From Rubripirellula obstinata (GTDB lineage: Bacteria > Planctomycetota > Planctomycetia > Pirellulales > Pirellulaceae), in NCBI RefSeq assembly GCF_001642955.1, contig NZ_LWSK01000010.1, positions 29,769 to 93,768 of the forward strand: a stretch of 64,000 bases of DNA. The letters are read 5' to 3'. Below, piece by piece: positions 44,811 through 52,724 of this stretch. Made by a program: the position numbers and the translations under genes. The first letter of the stretch is position 1. Each line of letters starts with the position of its first letter. The notes under the pieces were generated by a model that was given only the letters and a program-made list of their open reading frames with translations, was not told the origin of the DNA and ran no database searches.

Positions 44811-45611
44811 TTAATCAATCCTCACTGATCCGCTGTCGATCCGTTGTCGAAATGCTTCCAGGTCCTCCATCGTATCAATCCCTGGCGTGCCGCGTTGGAT
44901 TTGTGTGACGACGATGCGTTTGCCGGCTTCCACGGCGCGCAACTGTTCCAGTTTTTCTGTTGTCTCCAGTAAACTGACTGGTTGGTCGGCAAACCACTGC
45001 AAGAAACTTCGCCGGTAGGCATACAGCCCGATGTGGTGCCAGAAAATCGGCGGCTCGCTGGCCAGCGATTCGGCGGTGATGCCTCCGCGAACATGTGGAA
45101 CCACGGACCGGCTGAAGTAGACCGCGCGACCTGAACTGCTGCCGTCCATGCCCGCCATGACAATTTTGACGTTCGATGGATCTTCCAAAGTCGATAAGTC
45201 GCGAATCGCAACTCCGGCGGTCGCCAAGTCAGCGGTCGTGTCTTCGATCAAGCGTGCGGCGACCTTATCGATGACGGCCGGATCAATTTCGGGCTCGTCA
45301 CCTTGAACGTTGACAAACACATCTTTGCCCGGCAGCGCCGCAGCGACTTCAGCAATCCGATCGGTGCCGCTGGCGCAGTCGACGCTGGTCATGATCCACT
45401 TCCCGCCAAACCGCTGGACTTCTTCAGCCAAGCGGTCGTCATCGACGGCAACGATCACATCATCGGTGCAGGAAGCTCTACAAGCCGCTTCATAAGTATG
45501 CTGTAAAACCGATTTCCCACCGGCGTGCCGAAGCAACTTTTCGGGCAGCCTAGACGACGCTAACCGAGCCGGAATGACGATTTGGCAGTAATCTTCTCGT
45601 TTGCTAATCAT
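44811..45611 (-). CDS. kdsB: 3-deoxy-manno-octulosonate cytidylyltransferase
   Basis: A 266-residue CMP-Kdo synthetase, activating Kdo with CTP for lipopolysaccharide core assembly. Motifs: IVIPARLASSRLPEKLLRHAGGKSVLQHTYEAA (nucleotide-binding loop), ASGTDRIAEVA, VNVQGDEPEIDPAVIDKV, and the C-terminal HHIGLYAYRRSFLQWF and EQLRAVEAGKRI with TPGIDTMEDLEAF. Full length. It shows that the organism makes a Kdo-containing lipid A core, in line with a diderm envelope. It lies downstream of the riboswitch-controlled pair (110-base gap), and read-through is possible but not shown. Confidence 0.96.
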   Translation of the reverse strand: MISKREDYCQIVIPARLASSRLPEKLLRHAGGKSVLQHTYEAACRASCTDDVIVAVDDDRLAEEVQRFGGKWIMTSVDCASGTDRIAEVAAALPGKDVFVNVQGDEPEIDPAVIDKVAARLIEDTTADLATAGVAIRDLSTLEDPSNVKIVMAGMDGSSSGRAVYFSRSVVPHVRGGITAESLASEPPIFWHHIGLYAYRRSFLQWFADQPVSLLETTEKLEQLRAVEAGKRIVVTQIQRGTPGIDTMEDLEAFRQRIDSGSVRID

Positions 45612-45721
45612 AAATCCGATTCTATGGCCTTAAGCAGTTCATTGCATTTCCTCTCATAGAAAAGGAAACGGAAGGAATGCAGCAACTGAAAATATGGCAG
45701 CCGGTGATAGCGAAATTGCCT

Positions 45722-46450
45722 CTATAGCTTCCCACGACGTCGGCAGGCGAAAGCGGCTCCTGCAAAACATAGCAACGCAAAAGAGCTGGGTTCTGGAATG
45801 GCCAACGCGGCGACAAAGTTCTCCGGCCTCTTCCCACCAACGAATCCGGCGGAGGTATCGTTCCAGGTAAGGCCGGCAGTTTGCCCGTCCGAGAGAAAAT
45901 CAGTCTCAGTTGCGCTAACTACACCAGAAATCCCGACGGATGCAGGGATATATTGTCCAACGCCAAAGGGGTCTGAAAAGGACTCTGACAACTCGAAGAA
46001 ACCAAATGTAAAGCCTTCGAAGTATAGATCACCCGATTCGTTGGCAACAATGCCAGGAGTGCCCGACGTAGAAAATGCAATACCATCTGAACCGAAGTCA
46101 GTATTGGGATTGCTAATGGAAAATGTGCCGTTGCCGTTGTTATCGTAACCAATCCCGAAGAGCGAGCGACCGAATTGTCCAAACGTTGATCCTAAGTTGG
46201 TGAAAAGCCTTGGGTCGTTGGCGACTACAGATCGCAGCATGTCTTCAACTGTCTTGTCACCATCCCAGCGATATCCCCAGACGAGTGCTTGGTCGGTTGA
46301 TGATGCTCCATCAAAGTCGATAGCCAATGCGGCCTGATTCGCTCCACTGCCAGACCACAGCTTTATGTCACCGAAAGACTCTACAGGCGCGGCTATCGCT
46401 TGTTGAACCGTCAGGGTTAGTAAGAAAAGTACAAATGCTGAACAACGCAT
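45722..46450 (-). CDS. PEP-CTERM surface protein in the B12-riboswitch operon
   Basis: A 242-residue exported protein. Signal peptide CSAFVLFLLTLTVQQAIAA, then a beta-rich domain starting LWSGSGANQAALAIDF with the striking stretch ALVWGYRWDGDKTVEDML. The C-terminus is a PEP-CTERM sorting tag: AIPEPSSFALLCFAGAAFACRRRGKL (Pro-Glu-Pro, hydrophobic helix, Arg cluster), so it should be processed by an exosortase. It is the second gene after the cobalamin riboswitch, 79 bases behind the DUF1559 gene. I know no proven function. The riboswitch suggests cobalamin binding or capture, which is inference. ATG 46450 is preferred to the TTG five codons earlier. Confidence 0.82.
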   Translation of the reverse strand: MRCSAFVLFLLTLTVQQAIAAPVESFGDIKLWSGSGANQAALAIDFDGASSTDQALVWGYRWDGDKTVEDMLRSVVANDPRLFTNLGSTFGQFGRSLFGIGYDNNGNGTFSISNPNTDFGSDGIAFSTSGTPGIVANESGDLYFEGFTFGFFELSESFSDPFGVGQYIPASVGISGVVSATETDFLSDGQTAGLTWNDTSAGFVGGKRPENFVAALAIPEPSSFALLCFAGAAFACRRRGKL

Positions 46451-46529
46451 GGTGTGTGTTCCCAATCAAAAGTTGGAGGTTTCAAGTAAAGTGATTTGGT
46501 CTTGTCTGGGGCAGGTGTGAACTGCATAG

Positions 46530-47420
46530 TCAGTGTGATTCTTCAACCACTTCCATTCCCGCTCGAGTTAGCAGGCTGTTAAGTAGAGTTTGGTCAACGG
46601 AGTCGCTGTAAAAGCTCACATGGCCATCGCAGAAGCCAATCAATGCACCCGAGGGATGGGGGCTGCCAATGTCATTGCCGAGTCCGGACTCTGAATTGAT
46701 TCCCGTTCGTTGTTCCTGGGCAAATACATTGTGCCCGTTTGCCCATTCATTTTCATTGACTCGTCTCAATTTGCTCTCGGCGATCATTGCGGTGTGTGAG
46801 AGTCCGTCAAAAATATCTGAATGCTTGCTGGCGATTTCAAAAAGCATCACCCCAAGCGAAGTGGAATTGAGAAAGTGCTGCGAATGAGTGTTGGTGATGC
46901 TTCGGCCAACACCTTCGACCCCGTAAAGCCCGCAGTAGTCGGTAAACGCCATTCCTTTGAACAGTCCAACAGGGGCATGCGTTGTTGGATCGGCTGTCGA
47001 TGGGCAGAGAAACGTTGGGACGATTTGGGAACTCGCGGTCAGATTAGGTTCGACATAGCAAGGGAGTTTCAAATCGAACTGATCCCAAAGTCCAGCTTGT
47101 TCCAGGAAAGGCAGTATTTGAATATTCCAAGATAAATACCTGAGGGGTTGAAATGGTGTGCCAGGTTTTGGTGTTTCAAACTTGCAGCCGATGCATCCTG
47201 CCGGAAACTCTTTCTTCTGATTCTCGTGAAGGTGACAAGCCAAGGTGATCTGGCGCAGATGATTCGAGCAATCTGTTCGACGCGCCGCCTCGCGTGCCGC
47301 CTGAACCGCAGGTAAAAGCAACGCGACTAGCACACCGATGATGCTGATGACAACCAGTAATTCGATCAACGTAAATGCGGATCGTTCGGGATCGCGATTG
47401 TTCAATGTGGCACTCTGCAC
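46530..47420 (-). CDS. DUF1559 pilin-like protein, first gene after the B12 riboswitch
   Basis: A 296-residue protein with a type IV pilin-like N-terminus: SAFTLIELLVVISIIGVLVA (prepilin cleavage before Phe, Glu at position 5), then LLPAVQAAREAARR and SNHLRQITLACHLHENQ. The C-terminal H-x9-DG motif is present (HPSGALIGFCDGHVSFYS). The DUF1559 family is hugely expanded in planctomycetes, with unknown roles, probably as pseudopilin-like surface or secretion parts. This is a shorter member than the one at 61773-62810. The start is GTG 47420, about 200 bases after the B12 box, and no ribosome-binding site is obvious. Confidence 0.88.
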   Translation of the reverse strand: MQSATLNNRDPERSAFTLIELLVVISIIGVLVALLLPAVQAAREAARRTDCSNHLRQITLACHLHENQKKEFPAGCIGCKFETPKPGTPFQPLRYLSWNIQILPFLEQAGLWDQFDLKLPCYVEPNLTASSQIVPTFLCPSTADPTTHAPVGLFKGMAFTDYCGLYGVEGVGRSITNTHSQHFLNSTSLGVMLFEIASKHSDIFDGLSHTAMIAESKLRRVNENEWANGHNVFAQEQRTGINSESGLGNDIGSPHPSGALIGFCDGHVSFYSDSVDQTLLNSLLTRAGMEVVEESH

Positions 47421-47552
47421 GCGCTAAGTCGTAAGGGCTACGAAGAGACCATCGGCCACCACAAATAAACATGAATCAATTGAATCTGAAACATGTGAAA
47501 TCGTGCGGACTTTGGTGACTCGAGCTTCACGTCAGCCATAGGAACAGGTTTC

Positions 47553-47582
47553 GAGACTGGGCATTTCGAGCCCGGTGATCTC
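47553..47582 (-). promoter_or_regulatory. Candidate expression-platform hairpin of the B12 riboswitch
   Basis: Read on the minus strand, GAGATCACCGGGC and GCCCAGTCTC can pair (GAGA/TCTC and GGGC/GCCC with an internal loop) between the B12 box and the GTG start. There is no following U run, so a classic intrinsic terminator is not evident. Confidence 0.35.
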
Positions 47583-47627
47583 GCAACGTTCGCCCCAATC
47601 CGAGAGGGCACAACAACGTCTATTTCG

Positions 47628-47830
47628 TGGTAGGTCTTCTGACTCACTGCCGGACAACTTCCACCGCCTTCTCACTCGGGTAAACCAAGCAATGGCGACT
47701 TAGAAGGAAAGTTGAGTGAAGTGTTTTCGCAAAAACACTCCTGGCAGTTCACAGCGGCTGGACCGTCCCGGAATTTCACCGGAGTTCCCTGTTCACTCGT
47801 CGAATTTGTTTCCGACAAGTCACCACGAAC
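47628..47830 (-). ncRNA. Cobalamin (adenosylcobalamin/B12) riboswitch
   Basis: Read on the minus strand, the conserved core appears in order. ACAGGGAACTCCGGTGAAA, then TTCCGGGACGGTCCAGCCG and CTGTGAACTG (matching the GGGAA..GGTG.AA.TCC..C.G.CCCGC..CTGT consensus), a peripheral hairpin GTGTTTTTGCGAAAACAC, GCCATTG, GAGAAGGCGG, and finally the B12 box in CAGTGAGTCAGAAGACCTAC. All parts of the RF00174 type of aptamer are present. Downstream on the same strand are the DUF1559 and PEP-CTERM genes, with no recognised B12 synthesis or uptake gene. High B12 is expected to repress them, as is usual for this class. Confidence 0.93.
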
Positions 47831-47982
47831 GCTTGGAAGATTAGCCGCTGGTAGCGTCCCGTCAACCCATTACGAAATGAAAAAATGGGAATTGTTTTTT
47901 GGCTCGCTTTAACTGCAAAGTAGTTCTTTTAGGGCAATTCCTAATGCAGTTGCCGTGCCTGAACCGGGATCCGCAGCTTTGA

Positions 47983-48573
47983 TTAGCTTGGGGCTTGCTT
48001 GGATGGGTCAGCGGCGACGCCGAAAAGGTCAGCCACATTCAGCACTGCGTCAGGTTTAGCAAGCGGTGAAAGTTCATCGCCTATGGTGATCGTCCGCTGC
48101 CAACCGTAGTGGTTGTCAGTGGCGATTTCTCGCATGACGTAGATGCAGCGGCCTTGAACATCAACGACCCAGTATTCGCCAATGCCAGCTTCGGCATAAA
48201 GGTCCGCTTTGGTGGTTCGGTCGGTTCGCAAACTGCTGTCGGCAACCTCGATCGCCAGTAGCGTGTCTTTTGCCGTTGGATGACCATCGAAGTATCGCTT
48301 GGCAGTGACCCAGAAAACATCGGGTTCAGGCCGGCTGCCTAAATCGGGTAGATCCATGCCCGTTTGCCCGCGAACCTGAATTTCTGACCGGTCGATCGAC
48401 GCGCCGGACCATTCACGAAGGTATTCAATCAGGTCGTCGTGAATCGGGCCGGCTGGACTCATCGCAATGATCTCCCCGCGAATTAGTTCGACTTTGCGAT
48501 TGAGTTCATCGAACGCACCGCGAGAAACCATCTGGTCGTATTCTTTCAACGAAAGATGAAGTGTTGTGCTCAT
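47983..48573 (-). CDS. Uma2 family (DUF820) PD-(D/E)xK fold protein
   Basis: A 196-residue Uma2-family protein. Restriction-endonuclease-like core: ELIRGEIIAMSPAGPIHDDLI, then GSRPEPDVFWV with the catalytic aspartate, LLAIEVADSSLRTD with the Glu, and KADLYAEAGIGEYWVVDVQGRCIYVM. Uma2 genes are scattered in many copies in cyanobacteria and planctomycetes; proven functions are lacking. It lies just upstream of the riboswitch, same strand, about 150 bases away. No toxin/antitoxin partner is seen. Confidence 0.88.
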   Translation of the reverse strand: MSTTLHLSLKEYDQMVSRGAFDELNRKVELIRGEIIAMSPAGPIHDDLIEYLREWSGASIDRSEIQVRGQTGMDLPDLGSRPEPDVFWVTAKRYFDGHPTAKDTLLAIEVADSSLRTDRTTKADLYAEAGIGEYWVVDVQGRCIYVMREIATDNHYGWQRTITIGDELSPLAKPDAVLNVADLFGVAADPSKQAPS

Positions 48574-48675
48574 GCTAACAATCTAACAGTTTGAGATCGT
48601 AAAATCAAAACGAAGTCAGTGATTTCCAATGAAGAATAAAGCGGAATTGGCCTTGAGCCGTTTCTACGATACTTC

Positions 48676-49101
48676 ATGAATGATTCTAATCCCCCGCCCG
48701 ATCGACTGGCTGATCTTGTTCGTGAACTCGAAGGCAGCACGCACGGCGGTCCTCGTCACGCCATGCTGTTCGACTCTTTGAAAACGGTCGTCCAGCACGA
48801 TCCGCGGGCGGCGCTCGATGCGATCGAGACGCTGCCCACGTCGGCTCGATCGGTGCTGTTGATGATCGTTTCAGGGCTGGGCCGACAAATGCTGCCGATG
48901 ATCCTGGATCGTCTTAGTCAACAAGATCCCGAACCGCGACGGGACGCCGCGATGGTGCTCTGCATTTGGGCGACTCGTGGACTGCTGTACGGTGGTGATC
49001 GAGATGCAATCCAGACCGCACATCAAGCAAGTGCAGCGAATCAGACCGACGATACAACTGACAAGTTTGTTCAGAATGCGCTGCAACAAATTCGCACGTA
49101 A
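48676..49101 (+). CDS. Hypothetical small helical protein
   Basis: A 141-residue protein not recognised. It is almost entirely alpha-helical in pattern, with HEAT-like pairs (RADLV-type DRLADLVRELEGS; PRAALDAIETLPTSARSVLLMIVSGLG; QMLPMILDRLSQQDPEPRRDAAMVLCIWATRG). No signal peptide or membrane segment. It is a single gene facing the Uma2 gene head to head and followed by a family-B repeat. Confidence 0.6.
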   Translation: MNDSNPPPDRLADLVRELEGSTHGGPRHAMLFDSLKTVVQHDPRAALDAIETLPTSARSVLLMIVSGLGRQMLPMILDRLSQQDPEPRRDAAMVLCIWATRGLLYGGDRDAIQTAHQASAANQTDDTTDKFVQNALQQIRT

Positions 49102-49129
49102 GCCAGCCGAGCTAAGCGGGCCGCCCAAC

Positions 49130-49263
49130 GCCGTGAAGACTTTCCAAATTGTTTAACCGCGTGGGCAACGCCCCACGCGTTCGGGACTGCACGACGCGCG
49201 GGGCGATGCCCACGCGGCTTAACGAACTGACGCGTGTTTTCTGAGACCAAAATTCTTCACGGC
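49130..49263. repeat. Palindromic repeat family B, complete copy
   Basis: A 134-base element. Outer arms GCCGTGAAG / CTTCACGGC; inner arms GTTTAACCGCGTGGGC / GCCCACGCGGCTTAAC; centre with CCCCACGCG...CGCGCGGGGCG. It matches the element at 57910-58044 outside as well as inside, including ACGAACTGACGCGTGTTTTC near the right outer arm. Confidence 0.88.
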
Positions 49264-49309
49264 TTTGACTAGCACTCGTTGGACTGCATCGCCCAATCCG
49301 CTCTCAATT

Positions 49310-51133
49310 TCATTCTGTCAGCCCAAACCCGAATGGGAACAATGGATTGGTCTTTCCGTCATTGTGGTTGATCGGGAGCTGATCGATCGAGCGGGGCCAC
49401 GTGAAAGAGAGTTTGCCGGTTGGCTTGTGGTCGCCGAACAGGATGTCGGTGACTCCCAGACCTTCCGTCCCTGGCAACCAAGCGGCAATGAAAGCGTCTG
49501 AGTTTTCAAGCGACTCGTTGATGATCATTGGTCGCCCGGAAAACAGCACGGTCACCGTGGGAGTTCCAGAGTCGTGAACCGTCTGCACGACGGCTTGGTT
49601 TTCGGCGGACAGTTCTAGCTCTTTGTTATCACCCTCGAACTCTGCGTAGGGCTGTTCGCCGATGACAATGATCGCTACATCGGCTCCTTCAGCTCCGGCA
49701 CCATCGGCCGAAAATGTGACTTCGGTGTCAGGCCCCACTGACGATTTGATCGCATCTAAAACCGTTGTTCCGCCGCTGGTGACGTCGCCCGATTTCCCTT
49801 GCCAATCAATGGTCCATCCGCCGCATTGGATCCCCAAGTCATCCGCTGCTGCACCGGCGACATGAATCCGTTTCGCTGTCTTGTCCACTGGAAACGTGCC
49901 ATCATTTTTTAGCAGCACAAGTGATTCGCGGACGGCTTGTCGTGCGACAGTGCGATGCTCTTCAGAGCCGAAATTTTGTTGCAGTTCTGGATTGGCTCGA
50001 TAGTCATAATCATCAGCAAACAATCCCATTGCCGCCTTCACTTTTAGGATGCGTAACACCGCATCGTCGATTCGCGACATGGGTACGGTTCCTTCCTGGA
50101 CCAACGCTTTCAGGTTGTCATAAAACTCGCGATAAGCCGTTGGCTCCATCGCCATGTCCATGCCCGCGTTGATTGAGATTCCGATCGCGGTTTTGAAGTC
50201 TGGGTCAACTTGTTTGATGGCTTCCCAGTCGGAGATGAGAAAACCTTCAAATCCAAACTCTTTCTTGAGGACATCAGTTAACAGGTACTTGTTGCCGGAG
50301 CATTTGAGGCCATTCCAACTGCTGTAGGAAGGCATGATGGTTAACGCACCCGCGGCAATCACTGGCGGGTAGGTCGATAGGTGAACACGTCGAAAGGTTT
50401 CTTCGTCAACCTTGGTGTCGCCTTGGTCCCATCCCCAGCCATTCTTTCCAGTGCCAGGAATCGTTCCGCCGTCTCCCGCGAAGTGTTTCGCACAACCCAG
50501 GACTGATGTTGGGTCAGAAACATTGTCTCCTTGAAGTCCTTTCAGTGAAGCAACGCCGAGACGGGCTACCAAATCCGGGTCTTCTGAAAATCCTTCGTAG
50601 GTGCGACCCCAACGCTCATCACGGGGAACGGTGACGCAGGGAGCGAACGTCCAATGGATACCGCTGGCCCGCATTTCCAACGCCGTCATTCGCCCAATTT
50701 CCTGGACCAAATCAGCATTGCCACTACATCCCAGTCCAATGTTGTGGGGAAAGACAACGGCTTCGAGCACATTGTTGTGTCCGTGGACCGCATCAATGCC
50801 GAACAGAATCGGAATGCCAAGCCGAGTTGAGACCGCGCGTTGTTGCAACGACTCGTAAAGCTGCGTCCAATTCTGAAGACTATTTCCCGCCGCCGGATCC
50901 GAGCCACCGCCACTGAGGATTGATCCGAGATGGTAGTCCGCCACATCCTTGGGGTCGACCAAGCCGGCTGTATCCGCCTGGATCATCTGACCAATTTTTT
51001 CATCGGTCGTCATTTTGGCAAGAATTGATCGAGCCACCGTGTCATGCTTTTGAAGCGGTAGTTCTTCCGCGACGAGAGGGCTGATCAAGAGGCAAGATGC
51101 AAATAGGAAAGCTGCTGACTGAAACAGTCTCAT
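49310..51133 (-). CDS. Secreted glycoside hydrolase family 3 beta-glucosidase
   Basis: A 607-residue exported enzyme that removes glucose (or a related sugar) from beta-linked oligosaccharides. A signal peptide ([20 protein letters not shown]) is followed by the GH3 barrel: [38 protein letters not shown] and [12 protein letters not shown] with the nucleophile Asp. The C-terminal GH3 domain has [15 protein letters not shown] and [14 protein letters not shown] and ends in the swollenin-like region ([19 protein letters not shown]). I use ATG 51133. The longer frame from 51202 would add 23 residues coded by a 15-base tandem repeat in front of the signal peptide. It is a single gene, divergent from the ThrE-like gene. 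Confidence 0.92.
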   Translation of the reverse strand: MRLFQSAAFLFASCLLISPLVAEELPLQKHDTVARSILAKMTTDEKIGQMIQADTAGLVDPKDVADYHLGSILSGGGSDPAAGNSLQNWTQLYESLQQRAVSTRLGIPILFGIDAVHGHNNVLEAVVFPHNIGLGCSGNADLVQEIGRMTALEMRASGIHWTFAPCVTVPRDERWGRTYEGFSEDPDLVARLGVASLKGLQGDNVSDPTSVLGCAKHFAGDGGTIPGTGKNGWGWDQGDTKVDEETFRRVHLSTYPPVIAAGALTIMPSYSSWNGLKCSGNKYLLTDVLKKEFGFEGFLISDWEAIKQVDPDFKTAIGISINAGMDMAMEPTAYREFYDNLKALVQEGTVPMSRIDDAVLRILKVKAAMGLFADDYDYRANPELQQNFGSEEHRTVARQAVRESLVLLKNDGTFPVDKTAKRIHVAGAAADDLGIQCGGWTIDWQGKSGDVTSGGTTVLDAIKSSVGPDTEVTFSADGAGAEGADVAIIVIGEQPYAEFEGDNKELELSAENQAVVQTVHDSGTPTVTVLFSGRPMIINESLENSDAFIAAWLPGTEGLGVTDILFGDHKPTGKLSFTWPRSIDQLPINHNDGKTNPLFPFGFGLTE

Positions 51134-51144
51134 GGAGATGTACC

Positions 51145-51195
51145 GGGCGTTGAAGTTACGGGCTTTGAAGTTGCGGGCGTTGAAGTTGCGGGCGT
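51145..51195. repeat. 15-base tandem repeat in front of the GH3 gene
   Basis: About three and a half units of GGGCGTTGAAGTTGC just upstream of the ATG at 51133. If translated from ATG 51202 it would read [13 protein letters not shown], so copy-number change would alter the leader length by five residues or shift the untranslated region. Confidence 0.85.
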
Positions 51196-51298
51196 AGTTC
51201 ACCTATAAACACTAGGTGAATCTGATCAGAAAACAAGCGTCATTCATAGTGTTTGGCAAGTAACCATCAACAGGGCTGAAAATGCTATCCAGCACATC

Positions 51299-52528
51299 AT
51301 GAATTCGACCGCAACGACCCCAGGTAACGAACGAACTCCGCAGCAAACGTTCTTGATTGAAGCGGCAATGATGCTGCATCGTTACGGGACTCCGTCGCAC
51401 CGCTTGGAACGTTTGCTAAGTCAGGTCGCCACCTCGTTGGGGATTCATGGAGTATTCTTGTACACGCCGACCGCGCTGGTGATCTCGCTTGCCGCTCCCG
51501 ATCGGCCAGAGCTTACGGTTGTCCGCCGAGTGGATGCCGGTGCGGTGGACGTCAACAAGCTGATTCAATTTGATCGCGTGCTCAGTCGGGTCGAGGGTGG
51601 CAAGATCAGTCCGCAAGCTGCAACGGATGAGCTTCACAAGATCGATCAATCCAAAGGACTGTACAATTGGCCGCTGTATTCGCTCGCTTGTTCGGTCGCC
51701 TGCATGTGTGTTGCGGTTTTCTTTGGCGGTGCGATCCATGAGATTGTCGTCTCGGGACTGATCGGATTGTTGGTGTCCGGGTTGGAGCTGTTTAATGAAC
51801 GGCAGAAAATGGAATTGGGGTTGTTAGAACCGTTGGCCGGTTTGACCGCTGCAACGGGTTCGCTGTTGGTGGCTCACTATATCGTCCCGATCGACGATCA
51901 ATTGACCACGCTGGCCGGTTTGATTGTTTTGATTCCCGGTTTGAAGCTAACCGTTGCAATGACTGAATTAGCGGTCGGTCACTTGTCAGCGGGCATGGCG
52001 CGTTTGGCCGGTGCGTTGGTATCGCTGGCGACCATGTTTGTCGGGGTTGCTTTGGTTTGGAAAGTTGCGGGGCACCTACCGCCAATCGTAGGTCCAACGA
52101 TTGCGCCCGCGTTCTATTGGCGTTGGATCGCTTTGCTGATCGCGCCGGTCGCGTTCGCAATCGTCTTTCGCGCCGGGTTTCGGCAATGGCCTATCATCGC
52201 GATCGTTTCCATCCTTGGCGTGGTCGTCAGTTGGTTGATCGAACCGAGAATGGGGGTCGAGGTGGCGTCTTTCTTCGGAGCGTTAACGGTCGGCTGCACC
52301 AGCAATTTATACGCACGCATTCGTGATTTACCTGCACTAGTAACACAGACACCTGGAATGCTGATTTTAGTCCCAGGTTCTGTGGGTTACCGATCGCTTT
52401 CGGCGCTGTTGGAAAAGCAAACGATGGAAGGCATTCAGTTTGGCTTTGTGACGATCCTGATCGCGGCCAGTTTGGTCGGCGGCTTGTTAGTCTCCAACGC
52501 CATCGTCCCACCCAAGCGAATTTTGTGA
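51299..52528 (+). CDS. ThrE-type threonine/serine exporter family protein
   Basis: A 409-residue protein with a cytoplasmic N-terminal domain (FLIEAAMMLHRYGTPSHRLERLLSQVA, the DUF1212 signature; up to about 120) and about ten membrane segments in two blocks of five. The second block (from about 275) corresponds to the ThrE_2/DUF3815 half. In Corynebacterium ThrE exports threonine and serine with proton exchange. The substrate here is inferred only from family. The C-terminus IVPPKRIL is short. It is flanked by genes on the opposite strand on both sides, so it is probably monocistronic. Confidence 0.9.
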   Translation: MNSTATTPGNERTPQQTFLIEAAMMLHRYGTPSHRLERLLSQVATSLGIHGVFLYTPTALVISLAAPDRPELTVVRRVDAGAVDVNKLIQFDRVLSRVEGGKISPQAATDELHKIDQSKGLYNWPLYSLACSVACMCVAVFFGGAIHEIVVSGLIGLLVSGLELFNERQKMELGLLEPLAGLTAATGSLLVAHYIVPIDDQLTTLAGLIVLIPGLKLTVAMTELAVGHLSAGMARLAGALVSLATMFVGVALVWKVAGHLPPIVGPTIAPAFYWRWIALLIAPVAFAIVFRAGFRQWPIIAIVSILGVVVSWLIEPRMGVEVASFFGALTVGCTSNLYARIRDLPALVTQTPGMLILVPGSVGYRSLSALLEKQTMEGIQFGFVTILIAASLVGGLLVSNAIVPPKRIL

Positions 52529-52724
52529 GGCCGCATGCTGGCGATTTGTCTGCCGCAAAATTTGTTGGGCGCATCGATGGATGCTAAACGGTGATTGAGT
52601 TTTCGTGCGTTCTGTTCACCTTTGTGGCTATCGAGAAAACGCACTTGTTCACTGATAAGTTTTCACTGAGAAGTTTCCCCGAGAAGTTTTCACGAGAAGT
52701 TTCCCAGAGGATTTGGTGTTCAAG

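Noticed and set aside
47438..47647. 69-residue reading frame between the riboswitch and the DUF1559 gene
   Set aside because: It starts inside the B12 box of the riboswitch and has no family features or ribosome-binding site.
47983..48573. Uma2 gene as part of the B12-controlled operon
   Set aside because: It lies upstream of the riboswitch on the same strand, so the switch cannot control it in cis.
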